In this document: positions 23,249-32,299 of the stretch, piece by piece
Numbering within the stretch: position 1 is the stretch's first letter
How the letters are laid out: each line of letters starts with the position of its first letter
DNA from: an uncultured Eubacteriales bacterium
GTDB taxonomy: Bacteria > Bacillota > Clostridia > Oscillospirales > Acutalibacteraceae
Reading direction: 5' to 3'
DNA: 64,000 nt
NCBI GenBank assembly: GCA_934436505.1
Contig: CAKSAP010000003.1
Coordinates: forward strand, 124,001-188,000
The notes under the pieces: model-generated
Told to the model about the DNA's origin: nothing
Databases searched by the model: none
Seen by the model: only the letters and a program-made list of their open reading frames with translations
Program-made: the position numbers and the translations under genes

Positions 23249-24178
23249 ATGACACAGGTTTTACAGTTTATTCAATCACTCCCCTCCCCGATAGCTCAAG
23301 GCTTCATTTGGGGTATTATGGCTATCGGAGTTTACATTACATACAAAATACTTGATCTTGCAGATCTTACCGTTGACGGCTCATTTGCAACGGGCGGTGC
23401 CGTTCTTGTTGTACTGACAACAAAAGGCGTTAATATCTACCTTGCGTTGCTTATTGCTTTTGCTTCAGGCTGTCTTGCAGGTTTTGTAACAGGTATTTTT
23501 CACACAAAATTCGGAATACCTGCAATTCTTGCCGGTATTCTTACACAGCTTGCGCTTTACTCAATTAACCTCAGAATAATGAGTGGTAAGGCAAACACCT
23601 CGATAAGCAAAAGAAACTTTAACCTTATTATCACATCAAGCGCTGACGAGCTCGGCAGAACAATACTTGTATGTGCAATATTCGTTGCCGTTCTTATCGG
23701 CGTGCTCTATTGGTTCTTCGGTACTGAGCTCGGTAACTCCATAAGAGCTACAGGCTGCAATCAGGCTATGGCAAGAGCAAACGGAATAAATACCGATTCA
23801 AGAAAAATTATCGGTCTTATCCTTTCAAACGGTATCGTTGCAATGTCGGGTGCATTGCTTGCTCAGTTTAACGGCTGTGCAGATATAAATATGGGCAGAG
23901 GCGCAATCGTTATCGGTCTTGCGGCTGTTATCATCGGCGAGGTTATTTTCGGTAAGCTCTTTAAGAATTTTGCTTTGAGACTTCTCTCGGCGGTTATCGG
24001 CGGAGTTATCTACTACATAGTCATTGCTCTTGTTCTCAAGCTCGGCTTGAACGCTAACGACTTGAAGCTTCTTTCGGCTTGCGTTGTTGCTGTTTTCCTC
24101 GGTCTTCCCCATTGGAAAGCAAAGGTTGCTGCAAAGCATGTAAAGAATGATGAAAAGGCAGGTGCTCAGAATGCTTGA
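23249..24178 (+). CDS. ABC transporter permease (BPD_transp_2 family)
   Basis: A 309-residue inner-membrane permease with about eight to nine hydrophobic segments. It opens with the family phrase IAQGFIWGIMAIGVYITYKI, then LADLTVDGSFATGGAV. The cytoplasmic loop RATGCNQAMARANGI contacts the ATPase. The SGALLAQFNGCADINMGRGA region is also typical. It belongs to the branched-chain amino acid/ribose-type permease superfamily used by TrpXYZ-like importers. The start is ATG 23249, with GAGGAG about twelve bases upstream. Its stop overlaps the ATPase start by eight bases. Confidence 0.9.
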   Translation: MTQVLQFIQSLPSPIAQGFIWGIMAIGVYITYKILDLADLTVDGSFATGGAVLVVLTTKGVNIYLALLIAFASGCLAGFVTGIFHTKFGIPAILAGILTQLALYSINLRIMSGKANTSISKRNFNLIITSSADELGRTILVCAIFVAVLIGVLYWFFGTELGNSIRATGCNQAMARANGINTDSRKIIGLILSNGIVAMSGALLAQFNGCADINMGRGAIVIGLAAVIIGEVIFGKLFKNFALRLLSAVIGGVIYYIVIALVLKLGLNANDLKLLSACVVAVFLGLPHWKAKVAAKHVKNDEKAGAQNA

Positions 24179-24965
24179 AATTAAAGGCGTATATAAAACA
24201 TTTAACCCCGGTACAATAAACGAAAAGAAAGCCCTTACGGGTATTGATTTAACACTTAACGAGGGCGATTTTGTAACCGTAATCGGCGGTAACGGTGCTG
24301 GTAAATCCACGCTGTTTAATATGATTGCAGGCGTTTATCCCGTTGACTGCGGCACAATCAAGGTTGACGGCGAGGACATTACAAAGCTTCCCGAATACAA
24401 GCGTGCAAAGTATATGAGCAGAGTTTTCCAAGACCCTATGACAGGTACTGCCGCTGATATGCAGATAGACGAAAACCTTTCTATCGCCGCAAGGAGAGGC
24501 AAAAAGAGAACGCTTAAAAACGGCGTTACAAAGAAAGAGCGTGAAGAGTACAGAGAAATCCTCAAAAAGCTTGATTTAGGTCTTGAGGACAGACTTTCAT
24601 CAAAGGTCGGACTTCTCTCGGGCGGTCAAAGACAGGCTATTACGCTTATTATGGCTTCTCTTATGCATCCGAAACTCTTGCTTCTCGACGAACACACGGC
24701 GGCGCTTGACCCTGCTACTGCGGCAAAGGTGCTTAAAATAACCAACGAAATCGTCACAGAAAACAATATCACAACCGTTATGGTTACTCATAATATGAAA
24801 GACGCCATAAGGCTCGGAAACAGACTTATTATGATGTATGACGGCAAGATTATCTATGACGTATCAGGCGAAGAAAAGAAAAATCTCAAAGTTCAGGATC
24901 TTCTCGATTTGTTTGCAAAGGCAAGTAACGGCGAATTTGCAAATGACAGAATGATGCTTTCATAA
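24171..24965 (+). CDS. ABC transporter ATP-binding protein of the uptake system
   Basis: A 264-residue ATPase. Walker A is GGNGAGKST, the Q-loop lies in VFQDPMTGT, the signature is LLSGGQRQAI, Walker B is LLLLDEHTAALDP, and the switch histidine is in VTHNM. It energises import of the ligand captured by the lipoprotein encoded first in the operon. I start it at ATG 24171, inside the end of the permease gene, where it matches the family N-terminus (MLEIKGVYKTFNPG). A frame extending to 24147 adds only shadow residues. A strong terminator follows. Confidence 0.92.
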   Translation: MLEIKGVYKTFNPGTINEKKALTGIDLTLNEGDFVTVIGGNGAGKSTLFNMIAGVYPVDCGTIKVDGEDITKLPEYKRAKYMSRVFQDPMTGTAADMQIDENLSIAARRGKKRTLKNGVTKKEREEYREILKKLDLGLEDRLSSKVGLLSGGQRQAITLIMASLMHPKLLLLDEHTAALDPATAAKVLKITNEIVTENNITTVMVTHNMKDAIRLGNRLIMMYDGKIIYDVSGEEKKNLKVQDLLDLFAKASNGEFANDRMMLS

Positions 24966-24982
24966 AATCACATATCCAACAT

Positions 24983-25032
24983 AACCCCGTACTAAAAGGC
25001 TGAGTGCTAATAAGTACGGGGTTATATTTTTG
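24983..25032 (+). terminator. Intrinsic terminator of the ABC uptake operon
   Basis: AACCCCGTACT (24983-24993) pairs with AGTACGGGGTT (25013-25023), followed by ATATTTTT. Confidence 0.88.
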
Positions 25033-25033
25033 C

Positions 25034-25064
25034 AAAAAATAACCTCCGAAAAAAATCGGAGGTT
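25034..25064 (-). terminator. Intrinsic terminator of the adhE-hydrogenase operon
   Basis: AACCTCCGA (25041-25049) and TCGGAGGTT (25056-25064); read on the minus strand the stem is followed by ATTTTTTG. Confidence 0.85.
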
Positions 25065-25082
25065 AAATTTTAAGTTATTCAA

Positions 25083-26519
25083 TTAAAGCTTAGAGACAAC
25101 TTCGTTTATGGTCTTGTCCCCTGCCGCCTTGCCGTATTTCTCAACAAGGCTCTTATTTTTCTCGTCGCCGTGAGTAAGACAGCCTGCACCGTTTATACAG
25201 CCGCCTACGCAAGCCATACCTTCGATAAAGTTTGCGTCAAGCAAGCCCTTGCTCTTTTTAAGCAAAGCAATCTTGCACTGCTCAATTCCGTCGCAGACAA
25301 CAGGTTTGATTTGGAAGTCTGTATTGCCCTGTTCCTTTAACGCCTCGCTTGCAGCTGCTGAAAGTCCGCCGCTGTGAGCAAATATTCTGCCGAAATAAGA
25401 TGCATCGTCAAGTTCACTCTCGGGGAGCTCAACAATATCAATATCACGGCTGTCAAGCAATGCCTGTAGCTCTTCAAAGGTAAGAACGCTATCAACATAA
25501 TCTTTTACTGTATCAAGCTGCAGCTCTTTTTTCTTTGAGGTGCACGGTCCGATAAACACAATTTTCGACTCGGGGTCTTTTTCTTTTATGTATTTAGAAA
25601 CAGCCGCCATAGGCGATAAATTGTGAGATATAAGCGGAACTAAGTCAGGGTAATTTGACTTGATGAACGAAACGAAAGCGGGACAGCAGGAGCTTGTTAA
25701 GAAACCCTTTTCAGCAAGCTCTTGAGCTTCGGCTTTTGCAACAATATCAGCACCCAAAGCAGCCTCTACAACCTTAGTAAAGCCGAGATTTTTAATACCC
25801 GTAACGACCTGACCGGTCTTTGCAAAGGTAAACTGGCTTGCTATTGACGGTGCAACAACGGCATAAAGATTGCCCTTAAACGCACCGCTGATTTTGTCCT
25901 TGAGCATATCAACAACATTGATGATATACGATTTGTCGCTTATTGCACCGAACGGGCACTGATAAACGCACGCACCGCACGATATACATTTTTCGTTCTC
26001 AATCGAAGCCGCATTTTTTTCGTTGATTGTAAGAGCCTTAACCTTGCAAGCATTCTGACAGGGTCTTTTACGGTTTACAATAGCGAAATACGGGCATACC
26101 TTTGCGCACTGACCGCAGTTGACGCACTTTGACTTATCAATGTGCGCAACGTGGTTATGGTCAAAGGAAAGAGCACCCTTTTTGCAGACATCCTCGCATC
26201 TGTGAGCAAGACAGCCACGGCAAGAATCAGTAACCTCATAGCCTGCCGACGGGCATTCGTCACAGGCTATATCAATTACCTCGATTACATTCGGGTTGTT
26301 CTTATTGCCGCCCATAGCAAGCTTAATACGCTCTGCCAAAATCGCTCTTTCTTTATATACGCAGCAACGCATTGTAGGCTCATCACCCGGAACGACTATT
26401 GTGGGTATATCAAGCAAATTTTGCTGAAGTGTTCCCTGCCATTCCTGTTTTGCGACCTCACGCAGCACCTTGTATTTAAGGTACTGAACCTTCGTGTCAA
26501 ATTTTCTAAGCTTTTCCAT
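25083..26519 (-). CDS. Monomeric [FeFe] hydrogenase with ferredoxin-like domains
   Basis: A 478-residue iron-sulfur enzyme. The N-terminal third has many cysteines, including SCRGCLAHRCEDVC and two ferredoxin motifs (CVNCGQCAKVCP and CISCGACVYQCP, each C-x2-C-x2-C-x3-CP). The C-terminal domain carries the H-cluster loops in order: TSSCCPAF with cysteines 278-279, GPCTSKKKE with Cys326, and MACVGGCINGAG with Cys437 and Cys441. All H-cluster ligands are present, so it should be catalytic. The loops and layout look like the less-studied group B enzymes of Clostridia rather than the classical fermentative type with TSCCPGW. It is third after adhE and an APH-fold kinase, under a Rex site. The start is ATG 26517-26519 with only a weak Shine-Dalgarno sequence, which may mean lower or coupled translation. 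Confidence 0.9.
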   Translation of the reverse strand: MEKLRKFDTKVQYLKYKVLREVAKQEWQGTLQQNLLDIPTIVVPGDEPTMRCCVYKERAILAERIKLAMGGNKNNPNVIEVIDIACDECPSAGYEVTDSCRGCLAHRCEDVCKKGALSFDHNHVAHIDKSKCVNCGQCAKVCPYFAIVNRKRPCQNACKVKALTINEKNAASIENEKCISCGACVYQCPFGAISDKSYIINVVDMLKDKISGAFKGNLYAVVAPSIASQFTFAKTGQVVTGIKNLGFTKVVEAALGADIVAKAEAQELAEKGFLTSSCCPAFVSFIKSNYPDLVPLISHNLSPMAAVSKYIKEKDPESKIVFIGPCTSKKKELQLDTVKDYVDSVLTFEELQALLDSRDIDIVELPESELDDASYFGRIFAHSGGLSAAASEALKEQGNTDFQIKPVVCDGIEQCKIALLKKSKGLLDANFIEGMACVGGCINGAGCLTHGDEKNKSLVEKYGKAAGDKTINEVVSKL

Positions 26520-26541
26520 TCAAAAAACCACTCTTATTAAA

Positions 26542-27291
26542 TCAATTGTACTCTACAACATCAGTCCAGCTCAAAAGGAACTGCCTTTCGTCCTCGTTAC
26601 CCTTTACGGACTGTGAAGCGGCTACTATCGGTAACCATTTTTCAACGTACTGCTTAGCAGTATCGCTCTTTTTGCAGAAAATGTCAAGATATTTTTTAGC
26701 AGTTTCTTCATTTTCTTTAAGACAGAAAAGAAGATACGTCCTTGCAGCGTCTGCGGAAGCGTTACCCTGAGTAGCATGTGACCAGTCAATTATATAATAC
26801 TTGCCGTCATTTGTAACAATGATGTTTGAGGGGTTAATATCGCCGTGGCAAACCTTTTTATGCTTGGGCATACCCTCAAGACGTGAATGAAGCTCATATC
26901 TCGTTGTGGCGTCAAGATCAGCCTCGGAGATTTTTCTGTTCATCTTATCCTTTAATTTGTTAAGCAAAGGACAGGTCTTTGACTGTATTTCAAGCTGAAC
27001 ATCAACAAGGTCATTGAGATATTCATCAAGCTTATCGGGATTTTTCTCCATAAGCTCGGCTAATGTTACACCCTCTATGAACTCTGAAACAATAGCCCAT
27101 TTTCCGTCAATCGTTGTAACCTCAAGAACCTTCGGAATGTTAAGTCCCGTTTCCTCAATTCTCGCCTGATTGAGAGCCTCGTTAAGAACATCAGCCTTTG
27201 AATAATCCTTATCAAAGACCTTTATGCACTTATCTCCGTCTCTGTAAACCTTTTTTGCTTTTCTGACAGCAATAACATTATCTAATTTCAT
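26542..27291 (-). CDS. APH-fold (aminoglycoside/choline-kinase-like) phosphotransferase
   Basis: A 249-residue kinase-fold protein. A nucleotide-binding lysine is in KCIKVFDK near residue 25. The linker IVSEFIEGVTLAEL follows. The catalytic loop CHGDINPSNIIV has the expected H-G-D-x4-N, and the metal-binding motif is IIDWSHAT (D-x-W). Everything needed for phosphotransfer appears present. Families with this fold phosphorylate antibiotics, choline, sugars or proteins, so the substrate cannot be told. It lies 28 bases after adhE and 22 before the hydrogenase, so its function is probably tied to fermentation rather than drug resistance. The start is ATG 27289-27291, after AGGAGG. Confidence 0.82.
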   Translation of the reverse strand: MKLDNVIAVRKAKKVYRDGDKCIKVFDKDYSKADVLNEALNQARIEETGLNIPKVLEVTTIDGKWAIVSEFIEGVTLAELMEKNPDKLDEYLNDLVDVQLEIQSKTCPLLNKLKDKMNRKISEADLDATTRYELHSRLEGMPKHKKVCHGDINPSNIIVTNDGKYYIIDWSHATQGNASADAARTYLLFCLKENEETAKKYLDIFCKKSDTAKQYVEKWLPIVAASQSVKGNEDERQFLLSWTDVVEYN

Positions 27292-27319
27292 AAAACAAAC
27301 CTCCTTAATATATCAAAGT

Positions 27320-29977
27320 TTATTTTTTGCTTTTTAACTGCTTTGCATCGGGCTTTTCAGTCTCAACAAAGGTCTTTCCGTAATATGCGTCAAGATACAT
27401 CTGCTTGATTTCGCTGATAAGCGGATATCTCGGGTTAGCGCCTGTGCACTGATCGTCGAATGCCTGCTCGCACATTGCGTCAAGTCTGTCAAGGAAGTCC
27501 TTTTCGTCCGGAACATAATCCTTGATTGTGGGCTTAATGCCTACTCTTGCCTTGAGCTCGTCAATAGCCTTTATGAGATTGTCAACCTTTTCCTGATCGT
27601 TCTTGCCCTTAATTCCGAGATACTCGGCAACCTCTGCATATCTTCTGAGAGTGTGCGGATGGTCATACTGTGAGAATGTACCCATCTTTGTAGGAGCTTC
27701 GGCAGCGTTGAAGCGAAGAACCTCATCAATCATAAGAGCGTTTGCGATACCGTGAGGGATATGGTGGAACGCACCGAGCTTATGAGCCATCGAGTGGCAT
27801 ACGCCGAGGAATGCGTTTGCGAAAGCCATACCTGCCATAGTAGCTGCATTTGCCATCTTCTCACGAGCCTCGGGATCGTTAGGACCGTTGTCGTAAGCTC
27901 TGGGAAGATACTCAAAGATTGTTTTAAGAGCCTTGAGAGCAAGACCGTCTGTGTAGTCGGTTGCCATAATTGAAGCATAAGCCTCGAGAGCGTGTGTTAC
28001 AGCGTCGATACCTGAAGCCGAAGTAAGTCCCTTAGGTGCGCTCATATGAAAATCTGCGTCGATAATAGCCATATTGGGAAGAAGCTGATAATCGGCAAGC
28101 GGATATTTAACGCCTGTTTTTTCGTCCGTGATAACTGCGAACGGAGTAACCTCAGAGCCTGTACCTGCTGATGTGGGGATAGCTATGAAATAAGCCTTTT
28201 CGCCCATCTTCGGGAAGGTGTAAATACGCTTACGGATATCCTGGAAGCGCATTGCCATATCCATAAAGTCAGCTTCGGGATGCTCATAGAGAACCCACAT
28301 AATCTTGCCTGCGTCCATTGCCGAACCGCCGCCGAGTGCGATAATAACATCGGGCTGGAACGCTCTCATCTGCTCTGCACCCTTCATAGCACAGCCGAGA
28401 GTCGGGTCGGGAGCAACCTCAAAGAATGTGGTGTGCTGAATACCCATTTCGTCAAGCTTATCTGTAATCGGCTTTGTATAGCCGTTATTGTAAAGGAAGC
28501 TGTCTGTTACGATAAATGCCTTTTTCTTGCCCATAACCGTTTTAAGCTCGTCAAGGGCAACAGGGAGACAGCCCTTCTTGATATATACCTTTTCAGGAGC
28601 TCTGAACCAAAGCATATTTTCCCTTCTTTCTGCAACAGTCTTGATATTGATGAGATGCTTAACTCCTACGTTTTCACTTACGGAGTTGCCGCCCCAAGAG
28701 CCACAGCCGAGTGTGAGCGAGGGAGCAAGCTTAAAGTTGTACAAATCACCGATACCACCCTGTGAGGAAGGTGTGTTTACAAGAATACGGCAGGTCTTCA
28801 TGCGTGCTGCAAATTCGTCAAGCTTCGCTGTTTCTGTAACGGGATCAAGATAGATTGAAGATGTATGACCGTAACCGCCGTCAGCAACAAGTGTTTCAGC
28901 CTTTTGGAAAGCGTCCTCGATATTCTTAGCTCTGTACATTGCAAGAACGGGAGAAAGCTTCTCGTGAGCAAACTCTTCGGAAAGGTCAACGCTTTCAACC
29001 TCGCCGATAAGAATTTTTGTGCCCTCGGGAACAGTAACGCCTGCAAGCTCTGCAATCTTAGCAGCTTTTTGACCTACGATTTTTGCGTTAAGTGCGCCGT
29101 TTATAAGAATTGTCTTTCTAACCTTTTCGGTTTCAGCGTCATTGAGGAAATAGCAGCCTCTTGTCGCAAATTCCTTTTTAACCTGATCATATACCTTGTC
29201 GAGTACGATAACAGACTGCTCGGAAGCACAAATCATACCGTTATCAAAGGTCTTTGAGTGAATAATTGAGTTAACTGCAAGAAGAATATCGGCTGTATCG
29301 TCGATAATTGCGGGTGTGTTACCTGCGCCGACGCCGAGTGCGGGCTTACCTGATGAATAAGCAGCCTTAACCATTCCGGGACCGCCTGTTGCAAGGATGA
29401 TGTCAGCCTCTTTCATAAGAAGGTTTGTCATTTCAAGGCTCGGAACGTCAATCCAAGAAATAATGCCCTCGGGAGCGCCTGCTTTTACAGCTGCCTCAAG
29501 AACAACCTTTGCAGCGGCGATTGTTGAGCCCTTTGCTCTCGGATGGGGGCTTATAATAATACCGTTTCTTGTTTTAAGCGAAATAAGAGTTTTGAAAATT
29601 GCGGTTGATGTCGGGTTTGTTGTCGGGATTACCGCAGCAACAAGACCGATAGGCTCTGCAATCTTTTTAATTCCGTATGCCTTGTCCTCTTCAAGAACAC
29701 CGCAGGTTTTTGTTTCTCTGTACGCATTGTAGATATACTCCGAAGCGTAATGGTTCTTAATAACCTTGTCCTCTACAACGCCCATTCCCGTTTCCTCAAC
29801 TGCTAATTTAGCAAGCGGAATTCTCTGCTGGTTGGCAGCGGTAGCGGCAGCAAGGAAAATTTTATCTACCTGCTCCTGAGTGTAGGTTGAAAACTCCTTC
29901 TGTGCTTCCCTTACACGGGCAATAGCTTCTTCAAGAGTTTCTACCGAATCAACGATTTTGTATTCTTTAGTACTCAT
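27320..29977 (-). CDS. adhE: Bifunctional acetaldehyde-CoA/alcohol dehydrogenase
   Basis: An 885-residue spirosome-forming enzyme that reduces acetyl-CoA to acetaldehyde and then ethanol with NADH. The N-terminal CoA-acylating aldehyde dehydrogenase domain has the catalytic Cys250 (MICASEQS) and the nucleotide-binding phrase TGGPGMVKAAYSSGKPALG. A linker near residue 450 leads to the iron-dependent alcohol dehydrogenase domain. That domain has GGGSAMDAGKIMW and the metal-binding histidines in GVCHSMAHKLGAFHHIPHG. Length matches the family (about 870-890). It is the main NADH-reoxidising enzyme of fermentation. The start is ATG 29975-29977, after GGAGG (29985-29989). A perfect Rex-type operator overlaps its promoter, and a kinase and hydrogenase follow in the same operon. 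Confidence 0.97.
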   Translation of the reverse strand: MSTKEYKIVDSVETLEEAIARVREAQKEFSTYTQEQVDKIFLAAATAANQQRIPLAKLAVEETGMGVVEDKVIKNHYASEYIYNAYRETKTCGVLEEDKAYGIKKIAEPIGLVAAVIPTTNPTSTAIFKTLISLKTRNGIIISPHPRAKGSTIAAAKVVLEAAVKAGAPEGIISWIDVPSLEMTNLLMKEADIILATGGPGMVKAAYSSGKPALGVGAGNTPAIIDDTADILLAVNSIIHSKTFDNGMICASEQSVIVLDKVYDQVKKEFATRGCYFLNDAETEKVRKTILINGALNAKIVGQKAAKIAELAGVTVPEGTKILIGEVESVDLSEEFAHEKLSPVLAMYRAKNIEDAFQKAETLVADGGYGHTSSIYLDPVTETAKLDEFAARMKTCRILVNTPSSQGGIGDLYNFKLAPSLTLGCGSWGGNSVSENVGVKHLINIKTVAERRENMLWFRAPEKVYIKKGCLPVALDELKTVMGKKKAFIVTDSFLYNNGYTKPITDKLDEMGIQHTTFFEVAPDPTLGCAMKGAEQMRAFQPDVIIALGGGSAMDAGKIMWVLYEHPEADFMDMAMRFQDIRKRIYTFPKMGEKAYFIAIPTSAGTGSEVTPFAVITDEKTGVKYPLADYQLLPNMAIIDADFHMSAPKGLTSASGIDAVTHALEAYASIMATDYTDGLALKALKTIFEYLPRAYDNGPNDPEAREKMANAATMAGMAFANAFLGVCHSMAHKLGAFHHIPHGIANALMIDEVLRFNAAEAPTKMGTFSQYDHPHTLRRYAEVAEYLGIKGKNDQEKVDNLIKAIDELKARVGIKPTIKDYVPDEKDFLDRLDAMCEQAFDDQCTGANPRYPLISEIKQMYLDAYYGKTFVETEKPDAKQLKSKK

Positions 29978-29997
29978 ATTCAGACCTCCAAAATTTC

Positions 29998-30017
29998 ATT
30001 GTTAATATTTTAACAAT
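29998..30017. promoter_or_regulatory. Rex operator upstream of adhE
   Basis: TTGTTAATATTTTAACAA (29999-30016) matches exactly the TTGTTAA-N4-TTAACAA consensus of clostridial Rex, the NADH/NAD+-sensing repressor; one further A-T pair extends each end. It overlaps the predicted -10 box of adhE. Confidence 0.85.
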
Positions 30018-30035
30018 TAGTTTTGATAATGTGAA
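30007..30035 (-). promoter_or_regulatory. adhE promoter overlapping the Rex site
   Basis: Minus strand: TTCACA (30030-30035), a 17-base spacer and TAAAAT (30007-30012). The -10 hexamer falls inside the Rex dyad, so bound Rex would exclude RNA polymerase. Confidence 0.6.
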
Positions 30036-30059
30036 TAATTAAATTCGTATATCGTTATA

Positions 30060-30998
30060 TCAATTTTGATATATGTCGATACATTCCGACGTTGATGCAC
30101 GCACCTCATCTATAAATTTTCGGTCGAGCTCGGTAAGCTTATAGTCCTTATGATAGATGAGCATATCCTTATATTTTTTCTTGTTATCGGGGCAAATTTT
30201 TTGCACAAGAGAATAGCGCTTCAAAATGTCCTCGGGCAAAGGAGAAACCCACATAAACGTCTGCTCGTTCTTTGAAAGCACAGTAAACTGACTCGCTCTT
30301 TCAAAAACGAAAATTCGCCTCTCCCCGTCATCGGGCAATTCTTCTTTTTTAACCTCCGCAAGCGAAAGCGACGGAACATACGGGTCTGCGTGTCCGATTT
30401 CAATAAACGGATGCAAATCCTCAAAATGTATGACCTCTTTTTGTGCAAGCGGACTTTTTTCGCTCATTACAAGCACATACCCGAAGCTTACAATGTCTTC
30501 ATACTTGAGATTTTTTTCCTCAAATAAAGCTGTAAAGTATTTTTCGTAGTTTTCCGCAAAGCGCACAATTCCGAGCTTGTAATTGTCAGAAACAACATTG
30601 GTTATTGTCCTTGATGAATTGGTTTCCTTATAGAAAACCTCAACAGGCTTTTCCCCGAGCATTTTCGAAAACTGTGCGAAAGCGTCGGATATATAAGTAG
30701 CTCTCGGTACGGAAACGGAAAATGACTTATGCTCTACGCCTGCATTTTCCTTATAAATTTTTTCAACGTTGTCAATCTGCTTTAATATATTTTTGGCGTA
30801 GCCGATAAAACGCTGTCCCTCGAGAGTGAGCATCATACCCTTTGTACTTCTGTCAAAAATCGTAATGCCAAGCTCTGCTTCAAGCTCTTTTATCGAACGG
30901 CTCAAATTCGGCTGAGCGATAAGAAGTTTTTCACTCGCCTTGTTTATAGAACCGTATTTTGCGACCTCAACCGCATATCTCATATGGAGAATATTCAT
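30060..30998 (-). CDS. LysR-family transcriptional regulator
   Basis: A 312-residue LysR-type regulator. The N-terminal winged helix reads HMRYAVEVAKYGSINKASEK, then LLIAQPNLSRSIKELEAELG and IFDRSTKGMMLT, with a linker helix and a periplasmic-binding-protein-like effector domain from about residue 95 to the end. It lies 17 bases after the acyltransferase gene and 82 bases before adhE, all on the minus strand, so it is probably co-transcribed with the upstream membrane protein and acyltransferase. It may control that cluster, adhE, or both; no LysR-type T-N11-A site was obvious. The start is ATG 30996-30998 with TGAGGT upstream. Confidence 0.88.
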   Translation of the reverse strand: MNILHMRYAVEVAKYGSINKASEKLLIAQPNLSRSIKELEAELGITIFDRSTKGMMLTLEGQRFIGYAKNILKQIDNVEKIYKENAGVEHKSFSVSVPRATYISDAFAQFSKMLGEKPVEVFYKETNSSRTITNVVSDNYKLGIVRFAENYEKYFTALFEEKNLKYEDIVSFGYVLVMSEKSPLAQKEVIHFEDLHPFIEIGHADPYVPSLSLAEVKKEELPDDGERRIFVFERASQFTVLSKNEQTFMWVSPLPEDILKRYSLVQKICPDNKKKYKDMLIYHKDYKLTELDRKFIDEVRASTSECIDIYQN

Positions 30999-31015
30999 TA
31001 TTTTACCTCAACACC

Positions 31016-32299
31016 CTATGCCTTTGATGAAAGCACATCGATATTCTTGTCCATAAGGTCAAAGAAATCGTTTACTATTTTTTCGTCCTGCTCATTGCCA
31101 CGAACACACATTGAAAGCGTCAGCTCAGAGTTTATGGACGTAGCCGAAAGAAGAACATACGGCTTATATTTTACCGCACCCGTCATAAAGCCGTCCGTCG
31201 GCTCATGTCCGTCAAGCGAAAGCTTATCGGTTTCAAGCACTCCGATATTACTCATGGCAATAAGCGGATTTGAGTAGCCTATTTTAATTACCTCTTCCGA
31301 AGCCATCTGAGGCATAATGCTGTATCCGAGCTTCAAAAGCGGTAAGCCGTAAAGTCCCATAAATTTATCTTTTTTGAATTTTGCAACACTCTGCTTGGTA
31401 TATTCAAGCGTTTGGAAAATATCCTCGCCGAGCTCGGGAATATTGCACTGCATAAACGCCGTTTGGTTTGTAATTCCCGTATCGCTTGCGTCCTTCATAT
31501 GACGTCTTAAATCGATAGCGCAGGAAATTGTAACGCTCTCGTCTCTGCCAAAGCCGGCAAGCTCATAAAGGCTGTAAAAATAAGCCGTAACAAGCATATC
31601 GTTTACGGTTGCACCGAGATTTTTGCCGGAAGCTCGCGAGCGTGCAAATCTTTCCTTGTCAATTTTTCTTCTCGCTATAAACGAACGGTCTTTTATATTA
31701 TCCTCTGTAAGCGGAAATTTGTGATTGTCTTTCGCACACACGTTTTTGTAAAGATTTTGCGCCATTTTCTTTTCGGTTTTTGAGAAATCGTCATATACCT
31801 CTTCAAAAGAACGTGAGCCTGATTTTAATTCTAACGGGCTTATTCCCTGCTCGACGTAATCGTTATAATTCTTACAAAGAGCCTTCAAAAAATACTTGAA
31901 ATCTCCGCCGTCCATACACATATGGTTTTCAACTATGCAAAGCACGGATTTTCCGTCGTGGAAGAACACGGCAACTTGAATTTGCAGGTCGTTTTCAGGC
32001 GGAATGTACTGCGTAAGGAAATCGTTTATTGCCTCATCAAGATTGTCGGGAGTCGAAACGTGAAGCACATCGTCAATGCTGTAATCTTTTACTTTCCAAT
32101 AGGTTTTGAATTTATTATCGACAAACGAAGAATGCAAAACAGGAGCTTTTTCAAGGAAGCAGATGAGTACCGTTTTCAGCGCTTCGATATCAATTTCAAA
32201 ATCGTAATGAAGCTCAACGTGAACCATTCTGTCGTTAAAATCACGGAAAAGGTAGTGCATTTTATCCCAAAGCTCAGCATTTAACTTTTTTACCATCAT
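31016..32299 (-). CDS. Condensation/alcohol-acetyltransferase-like HxxxD protein
   Basis: A 427-residue member of the CoA-dependent acyltransferase superfamily. The active-site motif is H-M-C-M-D-G with His126 and Asp130 (ENHMCMDGGDF). Later elements resemble condensation or AATase-type proteins: ATVNDMLVTAYFYSLYELAG, then CAIDLRRHM and the second-lobe phrase PLIAMSNIGVL. Relatives include alcohol O-acetyltransferases, wax ester synthases and NRPS condensation domains, but no carrier protein or NRPS is nearby. An ester-forming role with alcohols made by the adjacent adhE is possible but not shown. The ATG overlaps the upstream membrane-protein gene by four bases, a sign that they work together. 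The ribosome binding site is AGGAGGAAG. Confidence 0.7.
   Translation of the reverse strand: MMVKKLNAELWDKMHYLFRDFNDRMVHVELHYDFEIDIEALKTVLICFLEKAPVLHSSFVDNKFKTYWKVKDYSIDDVLHVSTPDNLDEAINDFLTQYIPPENDLQIQVAVFFHDGKSVLCIVENHMCMDGGDFKYFLKALCKNYNDYVEQGISPLELKSGSRSFEEVYDDFSKTEKKMAQNLYKNVCAKDNHKFPLTEDNIKDRSFIARRKIDKERFARSRASGKNLGATVNDMLVTAYFYSLYELAGFGRDESVTISCAIDLRRHMKDASDTGITNQTAFMQCNIPELGEDIFQTLEYTKQSVAKFKKDKFMGLYGLPLLKLGYSIMPQMASEEVIKIGYSNPLIAMSNIGVLETDKLSLDGHEPTDGFMTGAVKYKPYVLLSATSINSELTLSMCVRGNEQDEKIVNDFFDLMDKNIDVLSSKA

Noticed and set aside
28865..29257. Open frame on the plus strand inside adhE
   Set aside because: Antisense shadow of adhE; composition follows the complementary codons and there is no start signal.
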